A stretch of 64,000 nt of DNA from Varibaculum cambriense (GTDB lineage Bacteria > Actinomycetota > Actinomycetes > Actinomycetales > Actinomycetaceae), in assembly GCF_022133705.1 (NCBI RefSeq), contig NZ_JAKNHJ010000001.1:1-64000 (forward strand), read 5' to 3'. Below are positions 1 to 9,156 of the stretch, piece by piece. The notes beneath the pieces are model-generated. The model worked only from the letters and a program-made list of their open reading frames with translations, did not search any database and was not told where the DNA came from. How positions within the stretch are numbered: position 1 is the first letter of the stretch; the number at the start of each line of letters is the position of its first letter. The translations under genes were made by a program, and so were the position numbers.

Positions 1-58
<58 letters not shown>

Positions 59-85
59 CCCGCCGGACAGTAATGAAAGAAGGGG

Positions 86-574
86 TTATGCCTTGATTTC
101 TTTAATGACTTTCTGTGCCCAGTCGCGAACTAACTGGTCATCGCGGAAGTCGCCCTCCACTGCACCCCCTAGGCGAGCCACCGTGCGCTCCCGCAAAGAT
201 AGCTCCTCTGGATCCAATCTGCCCGGGAAAGTCACATATTCTTGCGGATCAATATTCAAAAGCACCGGTCCTACCCGTGAAGGATCTTGCACCTTGTCTT
301 CGGGAACCCCCGACAGCCCCACTGAGAATGCCCACAGCGGAGTGCGGCGCAGTTCCGAAGCAAAGCGGCGACAAAAATCATTGGCAGTATCCATCCATTT
401 GGTTAGATAAACCGCTGAGCCAATAATGACTGCCCCGTATCCATCTAGACTGTAGACCTCTTCTGGTTTTTCCAGGTCCACTTCCAGACCGGCATTCTCC
501 AGTTCCTCTACAATAACTTTTCCAACTTCTTCAGTCGCTCCATGCTTGGAGGCGATAGTCACTAAAACCTTCAT
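86..574 (-). CDS. Flavodoxin-domain protein
   Basis: A 162-aa flavodoxin-fold protein of the menaquinone-dependent protoporphyrinogen oxidase (HemG-like)/flavodoxin group, expected to bind FMN in the cytoplasm and carry electrons. The FMN-phosphate loop is visible at residues 8-18 (ASKHGATEEVG), followed by the second nucleotide-loop strand VIIGSAVYLTKW around 49-60. The length fits the family, which runs about 150-180 aa. The ATG at 574 is preceded by a CATACT -10 box with a 6-nt gap, so the mRNA is probably leaderless. The gene is divergent from the membrane protein at 651. The exact electron partner cannot be read from the sequence. Confidence 0.75.
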   Translation of the reverse strand: MKVLVTIASKHGATEEVGKVIVEELENAGLEVDLEKPEEVYSLDGYGAVIIGSAVYLTKWMDTANDFCRRFASELRRTPLWAFSVGLSGVPEDKVQDPSRVGPVLLNIDPQEYVTFPGRLDPEELSLRERTVARLGGAVEGDFRDDQLVRDWAQKVIKEIKA

Positions 575-580
575 GTCTCT

Positions 581-586
581 AGTATG
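581..586 (-). promoter_or_regulatory. -10 box of the flavodoxin gene (leaderless)
   Basis: CATACT on the minus strand, 6 nt upstream of the ATG at 574. With the usual 6-7 nt from -10 box to transcription start, the mRNA begins at the start codon. Confidence 0.45.
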
Positions 587-650
587 ACCATTTTTTTCTT
601 TCTTGTCGCGAAAAGACCGGAATTCCTAAAATTCTCATAGACTTAAAACC

Positions 651-1655
651 ATGGCGATGGTCGATCCTTCCTTCAAAAATGGGCAAAAGCTCACCGATCT
701 CGCTGTGGTATCCAAATATGCCCTGGATCCGGTAGTTATTTGTCGCAGTGCCGGCCTTCATCGCGTTTCTGAACTGGGGCGCGGGTGTACCCGCGATATT
801 TCTTGGCTTTTTTCCCTTCCCGAACAATGCCTTGACCATTTCCTGGCCTCTAAAGAGGGCGAGCGATTCTTAGGGCAACTACGTGCGGATTTACAGCGGC
901 CACTAAAGGTGTGGCTGGGAGGGGGCACCCGAGCAGAAGCCGAACGTTTCTCGCGGATGCTAGGTACCGGAAGAATCTTAGATACCGCGCAATATCCTGA
1001 GGGCAGGGATTATCCCCAGCGACTAGTGGGAGCGATTCTTGCCTGCGAGCAGGAAGAAGATACCAAAATTCCCTGGCTGCTCGATCCTGAAGACCTGGTG
1101 GAAGCCCTTATTGAGCGTTGGGAAGATTTGAGTGTCCACAGCCGGCAGCGAATACGTCGCGCATTCTTAGGAATTGACGCTACCCATCTTCCTCCTAAGA
1201 TCGCCAGCGGCCTGAATGCCTGCGGGATTATCCAGACTCGGCGTTCACCGCTAGTAAAATGGTTAACTGACCCCAAAGTGTTGGCCTACCTGGTGGTAAT
1301 TACCTATTCCAGCCTGCGAGTTTTACCGGTGAGTCTGGTAAAAGAGTTTCATGGATCTCTGCTGGTGCTATGGACCATGGATATTGTTACCGCTATCCCC
1401 TATACCTGGGGAGTACTGGCCATGTTTACCGCCAAGCGCCAATTGGTGCGCATCATAGGTACGTTTACTACCGCGATTACTTTCGCGGCTCCCTACGTAT
1501 ATTTCGCTATGACCGGCAAAGACTACCCCACCTACGTGATAGTAATCGTTATTTTGTTTATTATTTCGGGGTTCTTTGTAGAAGGCTCGAAATATCTACG
1601 CGAACGTTACCTGGTGAATTTTTTGCAAAAACCACAAGAAACCGGCACTAACTGA
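651..1655 (+). CDS. Hypothetical membrane protein
   Basis: A 334-aa protein I do not recognise. The first 200 residues are soluble and charged. The C-terminal third holds four hydrophobic segments at about 210-228, 237-259, 268-287 and 294-311, ending in a basic tail, so the protein probably sits in the cytoplasmic membrane with a large N-terminal cytoplasmic domain. No catalytic motif is evident. ATG codons at 651 and 657 are both possible starts and neither has a clear ribosome-binding site. It is divergent from the flavodoxin gene. Its last 8 nt overlap the convergent phosphatidyltransferase gene. Confidence 0.6.
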   Translation: MAMVDPSFKNGQKLTDLAVVSKYALDPVVICRSAGLHRVSELGRGCTRDISWLFSLPEQCLDHFLASKEGERFLGQLRADLQRPLKVWLGGGTRAEAERFSRMLGTGRILDTAQYPEGRDYPQRLVGAILACEQEEDTKIPWLLDPEDLVEALIERWEDLSVHSRQRIRRAFLGIDATHLPPKIASGLNACGIIQTRRSPLVKWLTDPKVLAYLVVITYSSLRVLPVSLVKEFHGSLLVLWTMDIVTAIPYTWGVLAMFTAKRQLVRIIGTFTTAITFAAPYVYFAMTGKDYPTYVIVIVILFIISGFFVEGSKYLRERYLVNFLQKPQETGTN

Positions 1656-2445
1656 CATTTTTATGCTTTAGTTGCGTCTGCTTGCGTGGGGCTTGCGGAC
1701 CTACAAAAGTACGGATCACACCGTTGCCAATAAAGTAAACGCCGCTAATCCACCATGCCCACCACACCAAGGGGTTACGTTCGGGGAAATAAATAGTGAG
1801 CCAAATAATGCAGGCTAGCCAAATCACCACTGACAAAATATTTAGCCACCGCAGTTTTTCTACCCGGAAAGGATGGCAGAAAGTAAGCGGAGATAGCGTT
1901 AGCACAATAAAGAGCAGCACGATGGTCAGGTTGAACCACCAGGGCAGTGCCACCAGATAGAGATAGAGGATTACGATATTCCAGGCTGCCGGGAATCCCA
2001 CGAAATAGTTATCGGAGCTTTTGGCTTTCTTATTGCAGTAACAGAACATAGAGGAGGCACAAACCGCTACCATCAGCAATTCGGTCACCACTAGATCCAT
2101 TCCCTTACCGGGGATTCCCGGAGCGAACACTAAGGTTTGGGACATGAAAATCGCGGGGATAAACGTCCAGGTCAAATAGTCTACGATCAAATCGAGAGCG
2201 GAACCATCAAACCAGGGAATTACCTCCTTCACCCGGTAGCGCCGCGCCAGAGTGCCGTCCAAGCCATCAACAATCAAGCTAATCGCCAGCCATCCCCACA
2301 TCTGCAGGTAGTCGTGGCGCATTAAGGCAAGTACCGCACAACCAGCCCAGACCACCCCAGAGGCGGTAAAGACATGAACTGCCCAAGCTTTTAGATAGTC
2401 ACTGCGCGTGAACTGAGAATCAACTGTCGCGGGGATCTGTTCCAT
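1648..2445 (-). CDS. CDP-alcohol phosphatidyltransferase, phosphatidylcholine synthase-like
   Basis: A 265-aa integral membrane enzyme of the CDP-alcohol phosphatidyltransferase superfamily. The signature D-x2-DG-x2-AR-x12-G-x3-D-x3-D is intact: D60, D63, G64, A67, R68, G81, D85, D89. The longer spacer between AR and G, and the DY after the last Asp, resemble bacterial phosphatidylcholine synthase (Pcs), which condenses choline with CDP-diacylglycerol. Multiple hydrophobic helices follow. Substrate is inferred from motif spacing only; another polar head group is possible. It stands alone, convergent with the gene upstream in coordinates. Confidence 0.7.
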   Translation of the reverse strand: MEQIPATVDSQFTRSDYLKAWAVHVFTASGVVWAGCAVLALMRHDYLQMWGWLAISLIVDGLDGTLARRYRVKEVIPWFDGSALDLIVDYLTWTFIPAIFMSQTLVFAPGIPGKGMDLVVTELLMVAVCASSMFCYCNKKAKSSDNYFVGFPAAWNIVILYLYLVALPWWFNLTIVLLFIVLTLSPLTFCHPFRVEKLRWLNILSVVIWLACIIWLTIYFPERNPLVWWAWWISGVYFIGNGVIRTFVGPQAPRKQTQLKHKNVS

Positions 2446-2526
2446 AGTCCCTATTTTGCCTTAGGCTTTCAAATACATAAAAACCTGAAACCTTGGCTCT
2501 TTGTTTCTTATAACGAGCGAGGGCGC

Positions 2527-4005
2527 CTAGCCCTCAGTAGACAGGGCTTTGCCCGGCTCGCCGCTCCACACATCGGTGGGTAACTTTGCCGGCAGATAGG
2601 AATTGTTATTAGCTACGAACACCGGTACCGCCTCTTTATCGCGCCGAAGCGATGCCGAATAATCCTTTAAGGCGCCCACTGCCCACTTCCACAGCAGGGT
2701 AATCGCTATCAGATTGGTGATGGTCATAACCGCCATGGCGATATCGACCGCGTTCCACACTAGCGGCAGGGATACCACTGCTCCTAGCACCACCGACGCC
2801 ACAGAAACCATTCGCACCAGCCAAGATGCCCAGGGTTTAGTAGTCACAAACGACATATTCACATCGGAATAGACATAGGCGGCAATAATTGAAGAAAACG
2901 CCAGTACCGAAATAATCAGCAACATTAAATAGGTTGACCAATCCCCCAGCTGGGAGGCTACCGCCACCGTAGTCAACGATGCCGCCTGAGAAGGATCGGT
3001 ACCGGTAAGCACCTCTTTAGGAGCACTCAAAATGATAATGGCGGTGGCAGAACACACGATAATCGTGTCTACGAAAACCCCTAACGATTGGATGAGCCCT
3101 TGGCGCACCGGGTGGGAAACCGTAGCGGTTGCGGCCGCGTTGGGGGCGGTTCCTTGCCCGGCCTCGTTAGAAAATAGACCGCGCTGTACCCCGTTAATCA
3201 AGGCAGCGAAGATTCCGCCCCCGACGCCTCCCCCAAGCGCCCCACCGGTGAAAGCGCTTTTTACGATTAAAGCTAGGATCGCGGGAATCTGCCCAATATT
3301 CATCACCAGGATAATCGCCGCAATAATCACGTAAACCACGGCCATAATGGGAGCCATCCATTCGGTTACCCGCGCTACCGAACGAATTCCTCCTAAAATA
3401 ATCGGAGCCGCAAACACGAACAGAATCACCGCAATAATCGCCGAATGCGTGCCTTGCTGGGCTTCGGTAGTGCCGAGGGTGGCCATAATCGAGCCGGCAA
3501 TGGCATTGGATTGCACGGAAGTGATCACGAAACCACAGGTAATGATAGCGATCACCGCAAAGATGGAACCAAACCAACGTTTGTGCAGCCCCAACCACAT
3601 ATAGTAGGCCGGACCTCCTCGGAAAGTACCGTCCTCGTTTTGGACTTTAAAAATCTGTGCCAGGGTGGATTCCATAAAGGAGGTAGCCATCCCCACTAGC
3701 GCTACTATCCACATCCAGAAGATCGCGCCCGGCCCGCCGATGATGAGGGCGGCCGCCACCCCGAAGACGTTGCCCACTCCCACGCGAGCCGCCAGGGAAA
3801 TAGTGAAAGCCTGGAAGGAGGAGATTCCTCCGCGGGAATCTTTACGAGAGGACAACACTACCTGCCACATATGGCGGAAGAGCCGGAATTGCACTCCCCG
3901 GGTAATCACCGTGTAGAAAATCCCCAGGCCGATTAGGATCCAGATTTCGCCGTAGAGGGCGATGGCATCGGCTATCTGTTTAACGATTGCGGCGGCTTGA
4001 TCCAC
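2527..4005 (-). CDS. Sodium:alanine symporter (AGCS family)
   Basis: A 492-aa amino acid:cation symporter that imports alanine or glycine with Na+. Family-typical pieces are present: the GGISSFQAFTISLAARVG region near residue 58, GGPGAIFWMW near 89, GGPAYYMWLG near 130, and the NEAGQGTAPNAAATA motif near 280. About ten or eleven transmembrane helices are apparent, and the length matches AlsT/DagA/GlyP proteins. The start is a GTG at 4005 with an AAAGGAAAAG ribosome-binding site about 7 nt upstream. It is divergent from the helicase gene at 4122. Confidence 0.92.
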   Translation of the reverse strand: MDQAAAIVKQIADAIALYGEIWILIGLGIFYTVITRGVQFRLFRHMWQVVLSSRKDSRGGISSFQAFTISLAARVGVGNVFGVAAALIIGGPGAIFWMWIVALVGMATSFMESTLAQIFKVQNEDGTFRGGPAYYMWLGLHKRWFGSIFAVIAIITCGFVITSVQSNAIAGSIMATLGTTEAQQGTHSAIIAVILFVFAAPIILGGIRSVARVTEWMAPIMAVVYVIIAAIILVMNIGQIPAILALIVKSAFTGGALGGGVGGGIFAALINGVQRGLFSNEAGQGTAPNAAATATVSHPVRQGLIQSLGVFVDTIIVCSATAIIILSAPKEVLTGTDPSQAASLTTVAVASQLGDWSTYLMLLIISVLAFSSIIAAYVYSDVNMSFVTTKPWASWLVRMVSVASVVLGAVVSLPLVWNAVDIAMAVMTITNLIAITLLWKWAVGALKDYSASLRRDKEAVPVFVANNNSYLPAKLPTDVWSGEPGKALSTEG

Positions 4006-4109
4006 GCTATTCTTTTCCTTTCATCCGCCCAAAAATCTTTTCGGCGTCCTTATTAGGACAATCCGGCAGGATGAGGTTACGCAAACGTGTCCACACTGCG
4101 GAAGCTGGT

Positions 4110-4115
4110 TACAAT
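4110..4115 (+). promoter_or_regulatory. -10 box of the helicase gene (leaderless)
   Basis: TACAAT, 6 nt before the ATG at 4122. It decides the start: an in-frame extension to 3987 would lie upstream of the promoter. Confidence 0.55.
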
Positions 4116-4121
4116 AGCCGC

Positions 4122-6740
4122 ATGAGTATTGCGCCCCTAAATCAGCTACTGGACGATTTAGAGGACGCGGGTAAGCTGGATGACCCCTTAGAAGTCCTGG
4201 CGGGGTTCAGCAATTGGGCGACCTCCACCCACCGAGCCTTGTATCCCCATCAAGAGGAAGCCGCTACCGAAATTTTTGCCGGTCACCACGTGATTGCGGC
4301 GACTCCTACTGGTTCGGGAAAATCTATGATCGCCTTAGCGGGGCATTTGGCGGCGCTGGCGAAAGATCAGCGTTCTTACTACACCGCCCCTATTAAAGCG
4401 TTAGTGTCTGAGAAGTTTTTTGACCTAGTAGAACTGTTTGGAGCCCGGAATGTGGGGATGATTACCGGCGATATTTCTCTGAATGCGGAAGCCCCGATTA
4501 TTTGCTGCACCGCGGAAATCTTGGCTAACCAGTCACTGCGTGATGGCGCTGAGCTAGATGCCGGGGTAGTCATCATGGATGAGTTCCACTTTTACGGCGA
4601 CCCTGACCGCGGTTGGGCTTGGCAGGTCCCGCTGCTGGAACTGCCGAAAGTCCAGTTTGTGTTAATGTCGGCGACCTTGGGGAACGTCGATTTTTTCATT
4701 CGGGACTTGGAAGAGCGCAGCGGGAGGGAAGTGACGCTCGTTGACGGAGCCTCCCGTCCGGTTCCTCTGGAAATGGAATATAGCGAGGACGACTCCCAGT
4801 ACCTGTTAGAAAGCCTGGTCAAGGCGGGACGCTGGCCGATCTACCTAGTGCATTTTGCCCAAAATGACGCGGTGAAAACCGCGGCGGGGTTGGCGTCTGC
4901 TAATCTGCTAGACCGCGAAAAGCGGGAAAAAATCGCTGCCCACTTAAAAGGAGTCCATTTCACCAAGGGATTCGGGCAGACTCTCTCGCGGCTATTACGC
5001 CTAGGGGTGGGGGTGCATCATGCGGGTATGTTGCCTCGTTACCGCCTGTTGGTGGAACAATTGGCGCAGCGGGGACTGCTAGCGGTGATTTGCGGGACGG
5101 ACACTTTAGGGGTGGGGATAAATGTCCCTATCCGCACTGTGGTGTTTACTTCCCTAGTCAAGTTCGATGGGCGCCGCCAGCGGCACCTCACGGCCCGGGA
5201 GTTCCATCAGATTGCCGGCAGAGCCGGGCGCGCCGGGTTCGACACTATGGGGTTTGTGGTGGTGCAGGCGCCGCCCGAGGTGATTGAGGCCAAGAAATTG
5301 GCGGCGAAAGGCCAAAAACGCAAGGGCACGTCCTCTTCCAATAGCCAAAAGCCGAAGGTGTCCTGGGGACGTTCTACTTTTGAACGCCTGGTCGCTGCCC
5401 AGCCAGAAGCGCTGCGTTCTCATTTCCGGATTGACCATTCCTTAGCGCTTAACGTCCTTTCCGGTGGGCGGGACTCCGGGGAACATTTGCTGTGGCTGGC
5501 GCGCAATAACCATGACGCTCCGCAAGAGGCCAACCCTCATTTGCGCCGTTTAGGGCAGGTTTATTCCTCATTAAAACAGGCGGAAGTGGTTCAACATTTA
5601 CCTGCTGAAAAGGCGGGCAGCCGCGGACGCCTAGTGCTCACCCATGACTTGCCGGAAGATTTTGCCCTTAACCAGCCGTTATCGCCTTTCGCTCTGGCAG
5701 CTTTAGATCTATTGGATCCCGATAGCCCCGATTACGCTCTAGATTTAGTTTCGATTGTGGAGTCGGTGTTGGAGGACCCCCGCCAGGTGCTGATTGCCCA
5801 GCAAAAGGCGCAGCGCGACCAGGTCTATCAAAAGTTGCGTTCCGAGGGCGTGGAATACCACCAGCGTCAGGAAATCCTAGAGGAAACCACCTGGCCGCAG
5901 CCTCTCAAAGAACTGATTGCCGGGGCATTTAAGACTTTCGCGCATTCTAATCCTTGGGTTTATGGCTCTGAGCCCTCCCCCAAATCGGTGGTGCGCTATC
6001 TGGTAGAAAATGCGCTGACCTTTACCCAGTTTATTTCTCGTTTCGAACTTGCCCGCAGTGAGGGCGTGGTACTGCGCTACCTGACCGACGCCTATCGCGC
6101 CCTGGGACAAATCGTGCCGCCGGAGAAGCGCAATGATGACTTCGACCAGTTATTGATCTGGCTGGGCAACACGGTTAAGGGCGTGGATTCCTCGCTGCTA
6201 GACGAATGGGAGGCGCTAGCCAGCGGGAAACGCCGGGAAAGCCCCGCGGAGGACGCCCAGGAGGAACCCGCCTTTGGCAGCGGAGAAAACCAGCTGCCTA
6301 GCGCTAATCCCTTCGCTTTGCGCCGCCAGTTCCGTAACGTCGTCTGGCAGCGCGTAGAAGCCATAGCCTTCGACAGTTTGCCGCGCCTTGCGGCTTGCCA
6401 AGATTTACATCCCGATGGGAGTGCCTGGTCGGATGAGGAGCGCGGGGCTCTCCTGGATGATTATTGGGAACGCTACGATGACTTGCCACTAGATCAGGGG
6501 GCGCGCGCCAGTAGCCACGCGGTGATTAGGGAGGGCGACCAGGCGCGAGAGCTGCTTTCTCGCTACCTTCCTGCCGATAGCAACTTGCTGGACGGCAGGA
6601 AGGTTTGGGCGTTACTGCAAGAAGTGGATGACGGCAGCGGGCTATGGGAATGGCGAATGTTATTTGCCCTGGATATCGCGGAAACTGATGAGAGTGGGCG
6701 GCTACAACCGTACTTGGTGGCCTACGGAGATATCACCTAG
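4122..6740 (+). CDS. Ski2-like DEAD/DEAH-box helicase with DUF3516-type C-terminus
   Basis: An 872-aa superfamily 2 helicase, probably ATP-dependent on RNA. The motifs are complete: Q-like YPHQ, Walker A ATPTGSGKS at 60-68, DEFH at 153-156, SAT at 183-185, GVHHAGMLPRYR near 297-308, and motif VI QIAGRAGRAG at 363-372. The long C-terminal half matches the actinobacterial DUF3516 helicases and differs from mycobacterial HelY by its shorter linker. The ATG at 4122 is chosen because a -10 box ends 6 nt upstream and homology begins there. The gene is alone on its strand, followed after about 60 nt by yggS with its own promoter. Confidence 0.88.
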   Translation: MSIAPLNQLLDDLEDAGKLDDPLEVLAGFSNWATSTHRALYPHQEEAATEIFAGHHVIAATPTGSGKSMIALAGHLAALAKDQRSYYTAPIKALVSEKFFDLVELFGARNVGMITGDISLNAEAPIICCTAEILANQSLRDGAELDAGVVIMDEFHFYGDPDRGWAWQVPLLELPKVQFVLMSATLGNVDFFIRDLEERSGREVTLVDGASRPVPLEMEYSEDDSQYLLESLVKAGRWPIYLVHFAQNDAVKTAAGLASANLLDREKREKIAAHLKGVHFTKGFGQTLSRLLRLGVGVHHAGMLPRYRLLVEQLAQRGLLAVICGTDTLGVGINVPIRTVVFTSLVKFDGRRQRHLTAREFHQIAGRAGRAGFDTMGFVVVQAPPEVIEAKKLAAKGQKRKGTSSSNSQKPKVSWGRSTFERLVAAQPEALRSHFRIDHSLALNVLSGGRDSGEHLLWLARNNHDAPQEANPHLRRLGQVYSSLKQAEVVQHLPAEKAGSRGRLVLTHDLPEDFALNQPLSPFALAALDLLDPDSPDYALDLVSIVESVLEDPRQVLIAQQKAQRDQVYQKLRSEGVEYHQRQEILEETTWPQPLKELIAGAFKTFAHSNPWVYGSEPSPKSVVRYLVENALTFTQFISRFELARSEGVVLRYLTDAYRALGQIVPPEKRNDDFDQLLIWLGNTVKGVDSSLLDEWEALASGKRRESPAEDAQEEPAFGSGENQLPSANPFALRRQFRNVVWQRVEAIAFDSLPRLAACQDLHPDGSAWSDEERGALLDDYWERYDDLPLDQGARASSHAVIREGDQARELLSRYLPADSNLLDGRKVWALLQEVDDGSGLWEWRMLFALDIAETDESGRLQPYLVAYGDIT

Positions 6741-6785
6741 GGCGCTGCTGGCGCTAGCACCCTGTCAGTGATTTGCCACGCCCAG

Positions 6786-6791
6786 TAGAGT
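6786..6791 (+). promoter_or_regulatory. -10 box of the yggS-like gene (leaderless)
   Basis: TAGAGT, 6 nt before the ATG at 6798. No other ribosome-binding site is needed if the transcript is leaderless. Confidence 0.45.
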
Positions 6792-6797
6792 GGAGTT

Positions 6798-7520
6798 ATG
6801 GATATCGCAACCGGGATTGAACAAGTAGACCAGCGGATCTCTAAAGCCTGTGAGCAGGCGGGACGGGAGCGCAGCGAAGTTACTTTAGAGCTGGCGGTGA
6901 AAACCCGCACCAGTGAGCAGATTATTGCGGCCGCTAAGGAGCTGAAAAAACGCGGACTGCCGGTAGTGCTGGGGCATAACCATGTCCAGGAAGCCCAAGC
7001 TACCAATGAGGCGGTGCGGGCAGCAGATCTGGGCGCGGAAGTTCATATGATCGGTCGCCTGCAGGGCAATAAAATTACTGCCGCCCTCAAGGTCTGTGAC
7101 CTGGTCGAAACGGTGGATTCTCTGAAAACTGCCCAGCGTCTGGTGCGCCGCCTCGAGGCCAACTATCCCGGGCGGGTTCTCCCCTGCTTTATCGAAGTGA
7201 ATTGCTCACGCGAAGCCTCCAAAGAGGGAATCAACCCCGAGGACGCCTGGGAGTTAACCCAGCAAGTGCTACAAATGGAGCAGCTGAGCTTGCGCGGATT
7301 TATGACCATTGGGGCGCTCAGCCCTGATGAAGAGCGGATTCGCGAGTCCTTTAGGATTTTGCGGGATTTGCGAGATCGCACGCTTGCTGCCGGAGGACCC
7401 GGGCAAGATGCGCGCGAACTATCGATGGGAATGTCCCAGGATTTAGAAATCGCGATTAGCGAGGACGCAACTATGGTGCGGATCGGCACCGATGTTTTCG
7501 GCGCGCGCGATTACCGTTAA
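6798..7520 (+). CDS. YggS-family pyridoxal phosphate homeostasis protein
   Basis: A 240-aa member of the YggS/PROSC family, a PLP-binding TIM-barrel protein that buffers free pyridoxal phosphate. The Schiff-base lysine is in LELAVKTR near residue 35. Later strands show HMIGRLQGNKI near 83, PCFIEVNCSREASKEGI near 134, LRGFMTIGALSP near 167, and the C-terminal LSMGMSQDLEIAI (204-216), a phosphate-binding segment. The usual GENYVQE motif reads GHNHVQE, a mild divergence. In many actinobacteria yggS lies with ftsZ; here it stands alone downstream of the helicase. Convergent with the SepX-like gene. Confidence 0.88.
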   Translation: MDIATGIEQVDQRISKACEQAGRERSEVTLELAVKTRTSEQIIAAAKELKKRGLPVVLGHNHVQEAQATNEAVRAADLGAEVHMIGRLQGNKITAALKVCDLVETVDSLKTAQRLVRRLEANYPGRVLPCFIEVNCSREASKEGINPEDAWELTQQVLQMEQLSLRGFMTIGALSPDEERIRESFRILRDLRDRTLAAGGPGQDARELSMGMSQDLEIAISEDATMVRIGTDVFGARDYR

Positions 7521-7550
7521 GGTTTTGTCTGCCGCTCAATCCGCAGTCGG

Positions 7551-8843
7551 TTAGTTTGCAATCCGCCGGTTATCTAGGATTGCTTCCACATCTACTGGCT
7601 TGCTTTGTGCCACCAGCTGCGCGGTAGTCAAAGACTCTTCGCTATGCGGATGCGGACGCGAAGGACGATAAGGAGCCTTGTTTTGGGTCGCCAAATGCTC
7701 CGCGAGTAGCTCAGAGGCATCTACGTCACGGCGCGCTAGTCGCGGTTTGAGGGCGTAGATTGGTTTCGGCATCGGCGTTGGCGTCCAAGTATGGTCAGCT
7801 TCTGCCTGGTTTTCTGCTGCCTCCTCTGTATGACTTGTAACTGCCGCGGTCTCCGCTTTCTCGGTAGCATCCGCGCTGCTGTCCTCAGCCGAGATTTCGG
7901 TAATCTCCGCTAACGTAGTGGTTTCTTTCTCGGCTACAGCGGCGGCAACGGGCTCTTTATCCTCGCTGACTTTTTCTTCTACTAAGGTAACTGCGGCGCT
8001 TTCTTCGCCTGTTTCTAAGTGGCTCTGCGAATGGCTGGATGCCATTTCCCGAGGAGTTTCCTTAGCCGTTTCTTCTGCTTGCTCTGCGGTCTCGTCCTCG
8101 TGAATTACAAAGTATTCCCGCAAGGTGGCGGCGCGCCTGGCAGCAGCAGCCAGCTTTCCGAGTGCTGTCTGTCCCCGGTTTTCCCCGCCCGATTCTGCTT
8201 TCAGTTCGTTACCTGTAGCTGTAGTGCTCTTTTGATGTTTTTCGGTGCTGGCAGCAGCCTCGCTAGCTTCGGCCTCAGCGTGCATTTGTGCGAATTTCTT
8301 TTCGCTGGCACTTACGCGATGTCCTTTTGCGGGACGGGTCTCGAGGGCGTGAATAAGTTCTTGGGCTCGCTGATCATTTTCCCGGCCGGCTTTGGCAGCT
8401 CGTGCCCCCAGAAATAGCGTTCCCGCAATGGTAGCGAGCGGAATAAGTGTCCACCACCAGGAAAGCAGACTTACCGCGGCCGCCGTAACCAGCACCATAC
8501 CTATCGCGAACTGTACCGTAACCAAGGTGAGACGGCGACGCGCAGCTTGTGATCGCCGCTCAATCTGCCGAGCCCGGGTAAGCCGAGCGGACATCAGTTC
8601 ACTGTGGTCACGCTGGGTTGGTGCTACTGGTCGCTGCATGGTTCCTCCTAATACTGGGGGGTTTACGCTGTAGCGTTGCCGCTTTTGCGCCGGTTGCTGC
8701 GTGTTAAGTACCCGCAAATTTGCGCTAAAACGGTCATCGCCATGAGATTGGGTTTGCCGCCGCTTGGAGTCAATCAAGAGAGGTAGGTAGATACCCCCCA
8801 AAATTAAGACCAATATCGGCAAAGCCAATCCAATAAACTCCAC
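7551..8843 (-). CDS. SepX/GlpR-like divisome membrane protein
   Basis: A 430-aa membrane protein. A first helix at about 6-24 is followed by LPLLIDSKRR and a DDRFSANLRVL stretch. This matches the actinobacterial pattern of a helix, a basic stop-transfer and a D-RFS-x-A-RVL motif found in SepX (Streptomyces) and GlpR (Corynebacterium, gephyrin-like-protein receptor). A basic region (about 78-103) leads to a hydrophobic hairpin at about 108-150. The remainder is a long acidic, Ala/Glu/Thr-rich disordered tail ending in a conserved-looking PRLARRDVDASELLAEHLA. The neighbours are rimJ and the MoeA-like Glp gene, the same trio as in mycobacteria. Start is GTG at 8843 with a TATTTT box 6 nt upstream. 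Function is inferred from family and context. Confidence 0.72.
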   Translation of the reverse strand: MEFIGLALPILVLILGGIYLPLLIDSKRRQTQSHGDDRFSANLRVLNTQQPAQKRQRYSVNPPVLGGTMQRPVAPTQRDHSELMSARLTRARQIERRSQAARRRLTLVTVQFAIGMVLVTAAAVSLLSWWWTLIPLATIAGTLFLGARAAKAGRENDQRAQELIHALETRPAKGHRVSASEKKFAQMHAEAEASEAAASTEKHQKSTTATGNELKAESGGENRGQTALGKLAAAARRAATLREYFVIHEDETAEQAEETAKETPREMASSHSQSHLETGEESAAVTLVEEKVSEDKEPVAAAVAEKETTTLAEITEISAEDSSADATEKAETAAVTSHTEEAAENQAEADHTWTPTPMPKPIYALKPRLARRDVDASELLAEHLATQNKAPYRPSRPHPHSEESLTTAQLVAQSKPVDVEAILDNRRIAN

Positions 8844-8849
8844 ATATCA

Positions 8850-8855
8850 AAAATA
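8850..8855 (-). promoter_or_regulatory. -10 box of the SepX/GlpR-like gene (leaderless)
   Basis: TATTTT on the minus strand, 6 nt from the GTG at 8843. The gene therefore has its own promoter and does not depend on readthrough from moeA-rimJ. Confidence 0.5.
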
Positions 8856-9095
8856 GGGGATTTAGGCGCCAGATTCTCTCTTCATAAAGGCGTGTTGAGC
8901 AGGGAAAGTTATTAAATCTTTAGCAAATCGCAACATCTATAACAATCACACCAATAGCCACATTTTTTCTTTATTTTGGCTCGCAGCTACCCGCGGAAGA
9001 AACCTATTGTTTAAGTAATCTCACGCGAGTTCTTAGGTTCTAGTGATGGTTGCAACACCAAGTTTGAAAGGATAGTTCAACGGTGTTGTACGAGT

Positions 9096-9125
9096 ATGCG
9101 GGGGTCAGTTGACTGACCCCCGCAT
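9096..9125 (-). terminator. Hairpin downstream of moeA-rimJ
   Basis: A perfect 13-bp stem, ATGCGGGGGTCAG paired with CTGACCCCCGCAT around a TTGA loop, 31 nt after the rimJ stop codon. There is no U-tract on the minus strand, so it may stabilise the mRNA 3' end or act as a weak bidirectional terminator. Confidence 0.6.
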
Positions 9126-9156
9126 CAAAAGCCGAGCAAAACCCAGGACAGTTCAG

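Larger units (their letters stand above)
8844..9156. other. Intergenic region between rimJ and the SepX-like gene
   Basis: 313 bp without a convincing gene. It holds the SepX-like promoter at its left end and the strong hairpin at 9096-9125 at its right end. Between them a CAACACC/GGTGTTG inverted repeat (about 9053-9090) surrounds 22 nt. The rest is AT-richer than the flanks and shows no ORF or RNA gene I recognise. A small RNA ending at the hairpin cannot be excluded. Confidence 0.5.

Noticed and set aside
3987-4121. In-frame 45-codon extension of the helicase gene
   Set aside because: It would overlap the alanine symporter start and lies upstream of the TACAAT box; the helicase homology begins at 4122.
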